From Cymodocea nodosa (taxonomy: Eukaryota; Streptophyta; Magnoliopsida; Alismatales; Cymodoceaceae): a stretch of DNA of 64,000 bases. The notes beneath the pieces are model-generated. The model worked only from the letters and a program-made list of their open reading frames with translations, had not been told where the DNA came from and did not search any database. The stretch lies in NCBI GenBank assembly GCA_036874045.1, contig CM072336.1, positions 10,692,501 through 10,756,500 on the forward strand. Direction: 5' to 3'. A program made the position numbers and the translations under genes. Positions within the stretch are counted from its first letter, which is position 1. Every line of letters starts with the position of its first letter. Of the stretch, positions 32,206-43,344 are shown piece after piece.

Positions 32206-35200
32206 TTACACATCACATAGCCTACAAATACCTAAATTTAATCTAATGTTGCAGAATGTATTTTCGTCTAGAGGTTTTGTAAATATATCAGCTAATTGAT
32301 TTTTACTAGACACAAATTCTAATTTAATTTTTCCTTTAATTACGTTATCTCTTAGAAAATGATGTCTAACCTCTATATGCTTTGCTCTTGAATGTAATAC
32401 ATGATTTTTGGAAAGATTTATTGCAGAACTACTGTCACAATAAATCTCAGTTGTATCATAAGATAATCCAAAATCTTCTAAAGTTTGCCTTATCCATAGA
32501 ATCTGAGTGCAACACAGTGCATCAGCAACATATTCAGCTTCTGTAGTAGAAAGTGCTACACAGTTTTGCTTTTTACTAAACCATGACACCAAATTATTTC
32601 CCAATAATTGACATGTGCCACTAGTACTCTTTCTATCAGATTTAGATCCAACATAATCAACATCAGTATATCCTATAAGATCTATTGAACTATCCTTAGA
32701 ATAATACAGTCCGAAATTTTTAGCTCCTTGTATATATCTAAATATTCTTTTAACTGCAATTAAGTGTGATTCTTTAGGATTAGATTGAAATCTAGCACAA
32801 ACACACACAGCAAACATAATATCAGGTCTACTAGTAGTCAAATAAAGTAAAGAACCAATCATACTTCTGTATTTTCTTTGATCTATAGATTTTCCTATGT
32901 CATCAATATCTAACTTTAAAGTAGTACTCATAGGAGTTCCTCGAATCCTTGTATCATTAAAATTAAATTTCTTAAGCATTTCATCTACATATTTTTCCTG
33001 ATTTAAAAATATACCTTTATCCATTTGCTTAATTTGAAGTCCTAGAAAATATGAAAGTTCTCCTATAATACTCATTTCAAACTGACTAGTCATCTCTTTA
33101 GAAAATATTTTTATTAGTTTATTTAAGGTTGCTCCAAAGATTATATCATCTACATATATTTAAACAACAAGCTGATCTTTACCATCTCTTTTGATAAATA
33201 GAGTATGATCCACTTTTCCCATGATATAACATTGCTCTATTAAAAAAGTAGATAATCTTTCATACTATGATCTAGGTGCTTGCTTCAAACCATATAAGGC
33301 TTTCTTCAATTTATACACAAAGTCAGGATTTTTAATATCTTCAAATCCAGGTGGTTGTTTTACATAGACTTCTTCATTAATTAAACCATTTAGAAATGCA
33401 CTCTTTACATCCATTTGATATAATTTAAAATCAATATAACAAGCATAGGCCAATAATATTCTAATACTTTCTAACCTAGCCACAGGAGCAAATGTTTCAT
33501 CATAATCTAATCCTTCTTCCTGTGTATACCCTTGTGCAACTAATCTAGCTTTATTCCTTATAATTTGACCAGTTTCGTTAGTTTTGTTTCTAAAGATCCA
33601 CTTTGTACCTATTATGGATTGATTTTCTGGTGGAGAAACTAATTCCCATACATCATTTCTGATGAATTGAATTAGTTCTTCTTGCATTGCCACTATCCAA
33701 TTTTCATCAGATAATGCTTCTTGTATATTCCTTGGTTCCACTATAGAAACAAACATACACATACTATTTAAATTTACTGAAGCTCTAGTTTTAACTCCCT
33801 CATTAATATTACCAATGACTTGAGTAATGGGATGTGATGAAGAATAACGCCAATTTCTCTGATTTTCCTCAATATTCTCATCGACATCTGAAAGTCCATC
33901 ACTTTCATCATTAGTTTGATCATTTAAGTTCATATTTTTGATTTTCTCAGATAAATCATCAATCTCTCTATTGATCTCTAACTCATTTGGAAAGTTGATC
34001 ATATCATCATTATCAGCTTTAGATTGAGATTCTCTAAGAGAATTTTCATTGAAGCTTACATGGAGGGTTTCTTCAATAGTCCTAGAAGCCTTGTTATATA
34101 CTCTATAGGATTTACTTCTAGTAGAGTAACCTACAAAAATTCCTTCATCCGATTTGGCTTGAAATTTATCCCTTTTATCCTTAGTATTAAGAATAAAACA
34201 CTTGCAGCCAAATGGTTTCATATAGGAAATTTTTGGAACCCTATTAAACATAATTTCAAAAGGAGTTTTATTAACATGAGGTCTTAAATGACTTCTGTTA
34301 ATAACATAACAAGCTGTATTTACTACTTCAGCCTAAAGATTTTGAGGTAACTTATGTTCATTCAACATAGTTCTAGCCATTTCTTGAAGTGATCTATTCT
34401 TTCTCTCAACAACACCATTTTGACACGGTGCTCTTGGAAAAGAAAATCTGTGATCAATGCCATGCTCATTACAATAGTTATCCATTTGATCATTATCAAA
34501 TTCAGTTCCATGATCACTCCTAAGTTTTTGAATAGAGACACTTTACTCATTTTGAACAAAATTGCAAAACATTTTAAATTTTTCAAAAACTTCTGTCTTA
34601 AATGCTAGAAAATATACCCAAGTGTATCTAGAGAAGTCATCTACTAAAACAAATACATACCGTTTACCACCAAGACTCATGATTCTTGTTGGTCCAAATA
34701 GATCCATATGTATAAGTTCTAAGACTCTCTTGCTTGAAATATCAGTTTTGGATTTAAAAGAGTTTTTGTGAAGTTTACCTAACTCACATGCATCACACAT
34801 AAAGTTCTTTGAGTATTTAATCTTTGGTAAACCTCTCACTAAATGTTTTCTAGATAGTTTATGTAACAGTCTCATATTTATATGCTCAATCCTTCTATGC
34901 CATAGATATGCATCACTAGTTTCAACTAGCAAACATGAATTTAAATCAACTGCACTAGAAGGTAAAGATAAAATACATACAGAACCTTTTCTTTTAGCAA
35001 TAAAATTTTCTTCTTCCATAATGGATGAAGATTTTCTAATATTCTTATTTTCCAGTTTACATACTTTAAGTTTTTGTAATAATGCATGATAAGCACATAA
35101 TAATTCATCAAAGTTGAAATCTAAATGACTTTCAGGATCAGATATTACCTTAGACTCATCTGCCATGAAGCACACATGAGCAACGTCTTCTAACTCTTGT

Positions 35201-36258
35201 TCTCCTTCTGAATGTGAAGATTTTGATGCTAATTCCTCAGATTCAGACTCTTCAGACGTGTCATCCCAAGTGACCTTCAAAGCCTTTTTCTTGTAAAACT
35301 TTTTCTGAGTTTTCTGAGGCGTCTTCTTCTGATTTGTCCTACTTTGCTTTTCATTTTTCCTCATAGGACAATCTAGAGAAAGATGTCCAGGTTTCTTACA
35401 GTTATAACATACATACTTTCTGGATGAAGAATTCTTGTCATTCAATGATTTTAACGTTGAGGGTTTATCATTTTTGTTCCTTTGCTGTTTCCTAGCTTTC
35501 CATGCTTTCTTGAATTTCCTAGTCAGCAAAATCAAATCCTCGTCAGAATCAGTAGATATATCAGAATCTGAATTAATTTCGAAGGCTATTTCTTTCTTCA
35601 TTTTTAGTTTGTTGTGACTCAGTGATTCATTTAATTGAACTTCATAAGTTGTTAAATTTCCTATAAGTTCATTCATAGTATAAACATTTAAATCTCGTGA
35701 TTCCTCAATTGATGTTACTTTCTAAGATCATTTAGAACTTAGGGATCTGAGAATTTTCCTCACCAAATCCTTCTGTTCAAAATTCCTTCCTAAACATTTT
35801 AAAGAGTTTATAATATCAAGAAATTTGGAAAACATCTCAAAAATATTTTCGTCTTCATGCATCTTAAAGAGTTCATACTTATGAATCAACATGTTTATTT
35901 TTGTCTCTTTAACTTGAGAAGTACCTTCATGTGAAACTTCTAATGCATGCCACACCTCATAAGTAGATTTATATGCCGACACTTTACTAAATTATTCATA
36001 ACTCAATGCACAAAATAAAATATTTAAGCCCTTAGCATTCAGAGTTTCATTTTCTTTTTAAGTAATTGTCCAAGTATTATAAGGAGTAGTTAACAAAGTA
36101 TATGGTTTAGAAATCATGAACCACAATTTATGATCTATACTTTGAAGAAAAACTGTCATCCTATATTTCCAATATTCAAAATGTATTCCATCAAATAAAA
36201 GAGGACGATTAAGATTTTGGCCTTCATATAAAGAAAAATTACCATTTCTAGTAGCCAT
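32206..36258 (-). pseudogene. gag-pol: Copia gag-pol of element B, protease deleted
   Basis: Gag starts MATRNGNFSLYEG at 36258, with the CCHC knuckle CYNCKKPGHLSLDC. At 35003-35008 the frame passes straight from the gag coiled coil (NIRKSSSIMEEEN) into FIAKRKGSVCILSLP, just upstream of the integrase zinc-binding region. The rest of the linker and the whole protease are therefore deleted, while the frame stays open over the joint. Then come the HHCC part (WHRRIEHINMRLL, MCDACELGKLH), the core with D, D and E (HMDLFGP, RSDHGTEFDND, NGVVERKN), the linker, RT ([14 protein letters not shown] near 33150) and RNase H, to the stop at 32206. About eight point stops are scattered (for example near 36057, 35990, 35723, 34546, 34335, 33263 and 33161). 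The 377-codon block 35676-34543 spans the deletion joint. Confidence 0.92.
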
Positions 36259-36444
36259 TTTACCTTAGATTTTTCAACCTATTTGATTTTAAACAGTCTA
36301 AAAACTTTAAAACAATTTGAGCCTTAAATCAAGAAAGTTAAGCGTATGCTCAGATATTAATTTCCGTTTAAAAACAAGGAAGGTAGAATAAGCAATGATA
36401 TTAAATAAGTTGGTATCGATTTTATATCAAAGATTATTAACAAA

Positions 36445-36456
36445 GCTCTTATACCA
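36445..36456 (-). promoter_or_regulatory. Primer binding site of element B (tRNA-iMet)
   Basis: The minus strand reads TGGTATAAGAGC, one mismatch from the initiator Met tRNA complement, two bases after the 5' LTR. Confidence 0.88.
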
Positions 36457-36458
36457 CT

Positions 36459-38072
36459 TGTAGGATTGTATGGCTACACAAGAGGGGGGTGAATTGTGTA
36501 TTTTTAATATTTTCTGAAATATAATTGAAACTTTAAAACTCAAAAACAAGTTGAGACATTGTTTTCATAAAATCATTTTTATTCAAGGTTTCAATTACAA
36601 TATACAATTTAATTCTCCTCAGAAATTGTAGATGCAATTATATTTCGATACCATGTATCATCTAAACAATTTCATAACTACAAATAGAGAAAACTAATTT
36701 ACGGAATTTAAAACTTTTCTCCCTGTTTGTGAGATCTTTCTTCTTCTTCTTTTTCTTCTTCAGAAATTCTTTAGTGACGAATATCTTGCCTTTTCATGCT
36801 TCACCGAATTTGCTTTCTTCTAATACTTCAAATCTTCAGTGACGAAAATCTTACCTTTTTATGCTTCACTGAACTTTCTTCCACTTGAGAGATTTTCCCG
36901 AAGAGGTGTTTTTGATCCCTGAAAAAGATTTTTCTTTTGGTGTGCAGGGATGCTTTGATCCTTGAAAAGATTTTTCGTTTTGTGTGCAAGGATAAATTGA
37001 TCAACGAGAATTCTATGCCTTTTATACTGTATCTTCATTTCATGCATATCCTTCACGTTTAACCACTACTAGTTTTCCACTTCTCCACATCTTTTCTTTT
37101 TCCTTCATCGAAACACACATGTTCTAACCCACGTTTATATTTCGAATTTCCTTTAATCATCAGTCTTGGATCTTTGAAAAATTTCCTGCAAAATAAACTT
37201 TCTCGTCCAAAAGTTTTTCATCAGTGTAATAAGAAGTCGTTACTTTAATGTTAACTAAACAAGTAACACAAGTATATATATAACTTAACGTTTCTAACTT
37301 AACGAGTTCCTTATGTGCCATTTCACGTGACAAGTACTGTAGCTAACTCAACGAACTAAGTCTGTGGTGTTATGCTATCTCAATGAACCATCTCCGTTGT
37401 GTTATGATAACTCAACGAACCATTTCCGTTGTGTTATGATAACTCAACGAACCAGTAATAAACAAATGTTTTTATAATAAGAATTTTACCACGTGCAAAA
37501 ATAACAACTTAAGTTTATAACGCTAACCTAACGCGTTGCCTTAGTGTTCAATATAGCAACTCAACGCGTTTAGTTATGTTAACTTAACGAGTTAAACATG
37601 TGCACCTCACGTGATACAATACAACATTCGTAACTTATAATTTCACCACGTGTATAACACTAACTTAACGAGTTCGTCTCTTCTTTTACTCACTAACTTA
37701 ACGAGTTATCACATGACCTATTTTAACCTTTAAGCCTCTAACTTAACGAGTTCTCACGTGACCTCTATACAAACAAAACTCTAACTTAACAAGTTGTCTA
37801 AACGTGCATTGTTCATGATACAGAAGATATAACATTAAAACATATCCTGCTTTTCAATAAAAGCACACATTAACTTAACGTTTAGCTAAATGAGAAATTA
37901 ATGCAACGAAACGACTAGATATTAACTTCAGATCCAATACAGACAAGTATTTATATCAGTAAGCTTTTTCTGTATTAATTGATGATTTTAATTTCTTTTC
38001 ACAAGCAATAGTAATTGAGCAAATATGATTATTTTCATTCAGCACACATCATCAAAACAAAAATACTCAACA
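36459..38072 (-). repeat. 5' LTR of element B
   Basis: 1614 bp with TG...CA ends, very similar to 26253-27859. It includes the TATA box (37018-37026), the 32-base repeats and CACGTG boxes. Confidence 0.95.
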
Positions 38073-39322
38073 CTTCTATTGATTCCTTCTATCTAAGGGG
38101 TATATTTCTATTTATATTTTGATTTTGAATTGCAGCATTTCCAAATACAAGATCTAGACGATTGTTTAATTGTTGGATTATCTTTTCTAATTTCTCTATT
38201 CTAGATCCTTATTCAATTAAAGCTTCATAACTTATATTTTTATCATTTATATTTTCTCCTCCTTGGAAATTATTGTTTCTCCAAGATAAATTCGGGTGAA
38301 TTCTCCAATTAGGATTATAAGAATTTCCAAAGTTATCTTTCTAGTTTCTAGCATAAATAATATCTAAATCATTAACGTTTGCATTCTTTTCTGCTAGCTT
38401 TTGATTAATGATAACTCTTTTATTTTCTTTGTTAATTCAATTAATTTAACTTCAAGCATAGTGCTTGAATCTATTTCATGCATTCCCCTTAGCAATATTC
38501 TTTTATCTGTAATAGCTTCAGCTGAGTTTTTCCACTATGTAGTTCTTTTTACAAAGTTTTCTAAATATGCCCATGCTTCTTCACTACACAGTTTTAATAA
38601 TCCATTTTGACAAGTAGATTCTAATAAAGATTTTGTTGAAACATCTATGCCTTCATAAATTATACCTATTAGTTGTGCTTTACTCATAGCATGATGTGGG
38701 CATTGAGTTAGTAAATCTTTAAATCCTTCAAAATATCTCCAGAATGATTCTCCCTGTTTTTGGCTACACATTAATATTTCCTTTTTCTTTTTAATCATTT
38801 GATATGTTGGATAATATTTTTCCAGAAAAATAGAGCAAAATTCAATCCATGTAGAAATTGAATCAGGCGATAGAGTATATAACCATCTCTTAGTTGTGTC
38901 TTTTAAAGCAAAAGGGATATATCTAAGTTTAATAGCATCTATACTCATGTTCGACATTTTCATCATTTGACAAACTTCGTTAAATTCTCTAAGGAAATAA
39001 TAGGCATCCTCTCTTTCTAATCCATGAAAATGTGGCAATTGACTAATATAATTAGATTTCAATTCAAACATATCTCCCTCAAAGTTTGACAATCGAATAC
39101 ATGAAGGTTCATCAACTAATTCAGGATACAGAATCTCCCCTAATGGTTTCTCTACTAGAGCAGCCATATCTTCATTATCTTTTAAAGAAAGGTTAGCTAT
39201 ACCCCTAAGGATTTCATTAAAGTCCAATTCAGAAAATATTTCAGTATGTCTCTGTGTTGAGTAATCTTGTGTAGATGTTCTTACTAATCGTTTGTGCTAG
39301 GAGAACGAATCCATGTGCTCAT

Positions 39323-40240
39323 AAACTCTTAACATAAAGTAAAATAGCAGAAGGTTAATTGCATACCAGTCTGAAGCTTTACATTCAGTAAATAGTTGTT
39401 GACAGATGAAGTTGAATTAGCTGCTTCTCCTTTCAGTTCTCCAACGAATTTTCTTTTCTTTCAAAAGTGTTGGTAACTCGTAAATAACATGTTATTCTAT
39501 ATTTATAATGCACGTCCATAAAGCAAATGAATCTCGTTGCAAGAACGTGTCTTGTAACGTGTAGTGTGGTTCCTATTTTTATAGGTACGTACTCCACTTC
39601 TAATTTCAAATTTCAGTAACTACTAAACCCACGAAGTTTCGTTCGTGGCTAAAAGAATAACTGTTTAGCTTAATCCACAAACTAACTCCATTGAGTTACA
39701 AATAACTCAACGGAGTGACCTTATATTATATTATTGACCTTGTGGAGTAAAGGTTAACTCAACGAACTTACTTCGTTGAGTAAACACTTAGCAAATTTCT
39801 AAAACTTACTCCTCGTATTAACTTCTATATTTTTTTTCTCTCCTGCATTTTGTCAACTTAAATAAAGTTAAGTGCATGTCATTACTACAGTGTTCTAATT
39901 AAAACTCATTTAAATCTAATCATGATATATATATTTAACTTGTAGTTCATTTCATGTTATGTAGAATTTACATTTTACTTTGCAGCATACAAATATTTTC
40001 AGGCATTAACTAGTTATCTTGCATTTAATCTTGTCATTCAGCAAATTTGTAAATCTTTTAAACAGTCTTGCATCTTATTCAAACAATTATATAATATTCA
40101 AGATAGTTCATCCATTACATCATTCTCAAACATAAATGCAAAAACATCTGGAAAACATACATTCATTTATATGAATAATTTACATTACAATCAATCAGAT
40201 ATTTTCATACAAATAAATACAAGTAAACGAACAATACAAT
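39323..40240 (-). other. Spacer between env-like ORF and gag (X2)
   Basis: Counterpart of 3606-4554. It holds palindromes at 39671-39788 and, on the minus strand, an ATTATAAATATAG stretch near 39495-39510 about 175 bases before the gag ATG. No ORF is credible. Confidence 0.6.
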
Positions 40241-41290
40241 TTAATCTTTCTTCCTAAGTTCATCTACTTCCTTCTGGAGTTTTTCTAATTGTTGCTCTAA
40301 TTGGTTTATCCTTTCTACAACTCCTGTAATTCCTCTAGAAGGTTCAACAATCTCAACAACAGCATAATTCTAGTTTCTGTATTCCTTCACTGAAATGGCT
40401 CTTGATTTTATCCTTTTAGATGTCCATTTCATGAAGTCAATACAGTCCAACATCAGTAGTGGAATCAAATCTCCATAAAATAGTTTCTTTTTTACTGTTC
40501 TCAGCTTGGAGATAAAAATAGCAAACCAATTTATCTGAATTCTATTCACAACTGCATATGTGGCCCATTTGACAAATTGACTTAGTTCCATATCATGGCC
40601 TTATCGTTGGTAGACATTCTTAATCAAAATGTTAGCTATCATGTGTGCTTTACCATTTAGGTGCTTCAGTCTATTTAATAATGGCACACTAGGATTGATA
40701 GCTAAATAATCCTTTATTATTTGTTCTATCTACTCGATTGTAGTTGTGCTTTCCAGAATTTCTAATCCTTCATTCTTCAATACTAAAATGCTGTGGAGAA
40801 GCTCTAGTGTTATCTATACATCAGCTTGCACCACATTGGAAATTAATCCACTTTCTCCTTCTCTTAAGTTTGCATAAAACAGGGCACTAGATTCTCATAT
40901 ACTACATACCTTCTCTATTGAGAAATAAACTATAGTAGACTTTGGAACTCAAATAAATCCTTAATTTCTTGTATCCCGTCCCAATTTACTAGTCTACTGT
41001 ATATGATATCATAACCCCTAATCTCTTGGTATTTATTATATACTTCCTAACTCCAAAAGTGTACTTCATTCAAAACTATTACTTCAGTCAGGTCAGGAAT
41101 TTGAATTTGTTGCTCTAGAGGGGTTTGTTCTTGAACTTCCTCTTCCATGTGCTGAACTTGAATTGGTTGAAAATGCTTTAGAGATTCCTGCATATTTGCT
41201 TCTACTTTTGTCTATGGTGGTGAGCCGGTAGAACTCTCCACTCTATCTTGAATTCTTTCGAAAATTTGCTGGAGAGTTCTTTACTCTTTG
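40241..41290 (-). pseudogene. Env-like ORF of X2, 5' truncated
   Basis: The frame, with many stops, holds EIRGYDIIYSRLVNWDGIQ, EIKDLFEFQSLL, LFYANLREGESG, VLKNEGLEI, AHMIANILIKNVYQ, GHDMELSQF, VNRIQINWFAIFISKLR and KKLFYGD, then a tail ending EKLQKEVDELRKKD at 40241. Block by block this matches the C-terminal domain of the copia env-like ORF (DLFEFQGL, FYSNL, LKNEG, RIQINWFDVF, KLFYGD) in the same order and at similar spacing. The upstream half is cut off at 41290 by the truncated LTR of element C. The function is unknown. The pattern recalls the plant transposon protein domain PF20167; that is recall, not a search result. Confidence 0.78.
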
Positions 41291-42814
41291 TTCTAGGTTT
41301 CAATTACAATATATAATTCAATTCTCCTTAGAAATTGTAGATGCAATTATATATTGATACCATGTTTCATCTATACAATTTCATAGCTACAAACAGAGAA
41401 AACTAATTTGTGGAATTTAAAACATTTCTCCTTGTTTGAGATCTTTCTTCTTCTTCTTCTCTTTGTTCTTCAGCAATTCTTTAGTGACGAATATCTTGTC
41501 TTTCTCTACTTCACCGAATTTGCTTTCTTCTGATACTTTAAATCTTCAATGACATAAATCTGACCTTTTCTACTTCACTAAATTTTCTTCCACCTGATAC
41601 TTCAAATCTTCAGTGACATATATCTTACATTTTTCTGCTTCATTGAATTTTCTTCCACTTGAGAGCTTTTCCCCAAAGAGGTGTTTTTGATCCTTGAAAA
41701 GATTTTTCGTTTGGTGTGCAAGGATAACTGATCAACGAGAATTCTATGCCTTTCATACTGTATCTTCATTTCATGCATATCCTTCACGTTTAATCACTAT
41801 CAGTCTTCCACTTCTTCACGTCTTTTCTTTTTCCTTCATCGAAATACACACATTCTGACCCATGTTTACATTTCGAATTTTCTTTAATAATTAATCTTGG
41901 ATCTCTAAAAAATTTCCTGCAAAATAAACTTTCTCGTCCAAAATTTTTCATCAAGTGTAATAAGAAGTCATTACTTTAATGTTAACTAAACGAGTAACAC
42001 AAATAGATATATAACTTAACGTTTCTAACTTAACAAGTTCCTCATGTGTCAACTCACGTGACAAATACTGTAGCTAACTCAACGAACTAAGTCTGTGGTA
42101 TTATGCTAACTCAACAAACCATCTCCATGGTGTTATGGATAACTCAACGAACCATCTCTGTTGTGTTACAGATAACTCAACAAACTAGTAATAAAGAAAT
42201 GCTTTTATAATAAGAATTTTACCACATGCAAAAATTACAACTTAAGTTTATAACGCTAACCTAACGCGTTGCCTTAGTGTTCAATATAGCAACTCAACGC
42301 GTTTAGTTATGTTAACTTAACGAGTTAAACATGTGCAACTCACGTGATACAATATAACATTCGTAACTTATAATTTCACCACGTGTACAACACTAACTTA
42401 ACGAGTTCGTCTCTTCTTTTACTCACTAACTTAACGAGTTATCACGTGACCTTTTTTAACCTTTAAGCCTCTAACTTAACGAGTTCTCACGTGACCTCTA
42501 TACGAATAAAACTCTAACTTAATGAGTTGTCTAAACGTACATTGTTCATGATACAAAAGATATAACTTTAAAACATATCATGCTTTTCAATAAAAACACA
42601 TGTTAACTTAACGTTTAGTTAAATGAAAAATTAATGCAACGAAACAACTAGTTATTAACTTAGTATAATTTCAAATCCAATATAGACAAGTATTTATATC
42701 AATAAGTTTTTTCTGTATTAATTGATGATTTTAATTTCTTTTCACAAGCAATAGTAATTGAGCAAATATGATTATTTTCATTCAACACACATCATCAAAA
42801 CAAAATACTCAACA
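41291..42814 (-). repeat. 3' LTR of element C, truncated
   Basis: It starts normally (TGTTGAGTATTTTG on the minus strand at 42814) but ends near GAAACCTAGAA at 41291, without the last ~125 bases seen in the other LTR. The TATA box is mutated (TTTCATA on the plus strand near 41752). Confidence 0.9.
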
Positions 42815-43344
42815 ATCTCCCCCTTTTTAATGATGACAAAACCATATTAAATCAATTATGAAATATATTTAACTCAACAAAGAACCTTTGTTGGGTTAAC
42901 TTTTAATTCAACAAACAAGTTTGTTGACTTAAGTTCACTTAAGCTTATTTCTATTGTTGGTGTAAATTTCACCTCTCAGAAATAAAACTTTCAGACGTCA
43001 ATAATTACATAAGTATCATTTCTCTTCCTTTCATTATATAATTTAATAACCATATAATTTTCTTTCAGATTACATTATCATCTATCAGATTACAGTAACC
43101 ATATAAATATCATCTCCCTTTATAATATATGCAGTTAAAATCATAATCATCTTCTTTTATAACAATTCTCCCCCTTTTTGTCATTAATCAAAAAGATAAT
43201 TACACAGAATTTATATAGTAAGAGATATATTTACAACAACGCTTTCTGTAAACAATAATAAGAATTGTAAACATTTACAGAAAAATGTATTATTCAATGA
43301 ATACAAACATTACATTTTGTATTCAGATACAAGCAAACAAATAG
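42815..43344 (-). other. Polypurine tracts and noncoding stretch of element C
   Basis: Polypurine tracts lie at 42817-42828 and 43168-43179. The stretch is longer than in A and B because of a small insertion near 43025-43075. Nothing else is recognised. Confidence 0.75.

Larger units (their letters stand above)
26253..38072 (-). mobile_element. Copia (Sirevirus-like) element B, complete ends
   Basis: 11.8 kb on the minus strand, with LTRs at 36459-38072 and 26253-27859, both with intact TG...CA ends, and the CTTCT duplication. It has a primer site and two polypurine tracts. Gag and pol are present except for the gag C-terminus and the protease, which a deletion removed. The first 220 bases of its LTRs differ at only about four sites by eye, all transitions, so it is probably the youngest of the three elements. 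Confidence 0.94.
14772..39322 (-). pseudogene. gag: Ty3/gypsy gag of X2, split by two copia insertions
   Basis: The coding pieces are 39322-38073, 26252-26171 and 14797-14772 (TGA 14772-14774). Removing elements B and A with one copy of each 5-base duplication restores alignment with X1 gag to its end. A one-base deletion near 39285 breaks the first ~15 codons. The next 230 codons are open and show the Gag core: FHGLEREDAYYFLREF, RYIPFALKDTTKRWLY, FCSIFLEKYYPTYQ, CPHHAMSKAQLIGIIYEG. Further stops occur from about 38537 on. The two insertions lie only 82 bases apart in the coding sequence, both in the C-terminal tail. As in X1, no protease or pol domain follows. Confidence 0.82.
10986..41290 (-). 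mobile_element. Gypsy-derived element X2, split by copia A and B
   Basis: This is the second copy of X, on the minus strand. Its pieces are 41290-38073, 26252-26171 and 14797-10986. The two gaps are exactly the complete copia elements B and A with their 5-base duplications. Gene order equals that of X1: env-like ORF, spacer, gag, F-box, 3' noncoding region, polypurine tract, partial LTR. It is tail to tail with X1, so the locus was a large inverted repeat before A and B arrived. The upstream end is cut at 41290 within the env-like ORF, where the truncated LTR of copia C begins. Confidence 0.85.

Noticed and set aside
34024..34287. 87-codon plus-strand ORF conserved in three copies (also 2768-3031, 48999-49262)
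   Set aside because: It is antisense to conserved pol coding sequence. Conservation follows from the pol frame, and there is no independent sign of coding.
36859..37056. Small minus-strand ORF of ~65 codons repeated in the copia LTRs (also 26651-26848, 41602-41787)
   Set aside because: Its first codons overlap the TATA box, so they would not be in the transcript. It recurs only because the LTRs are copies.
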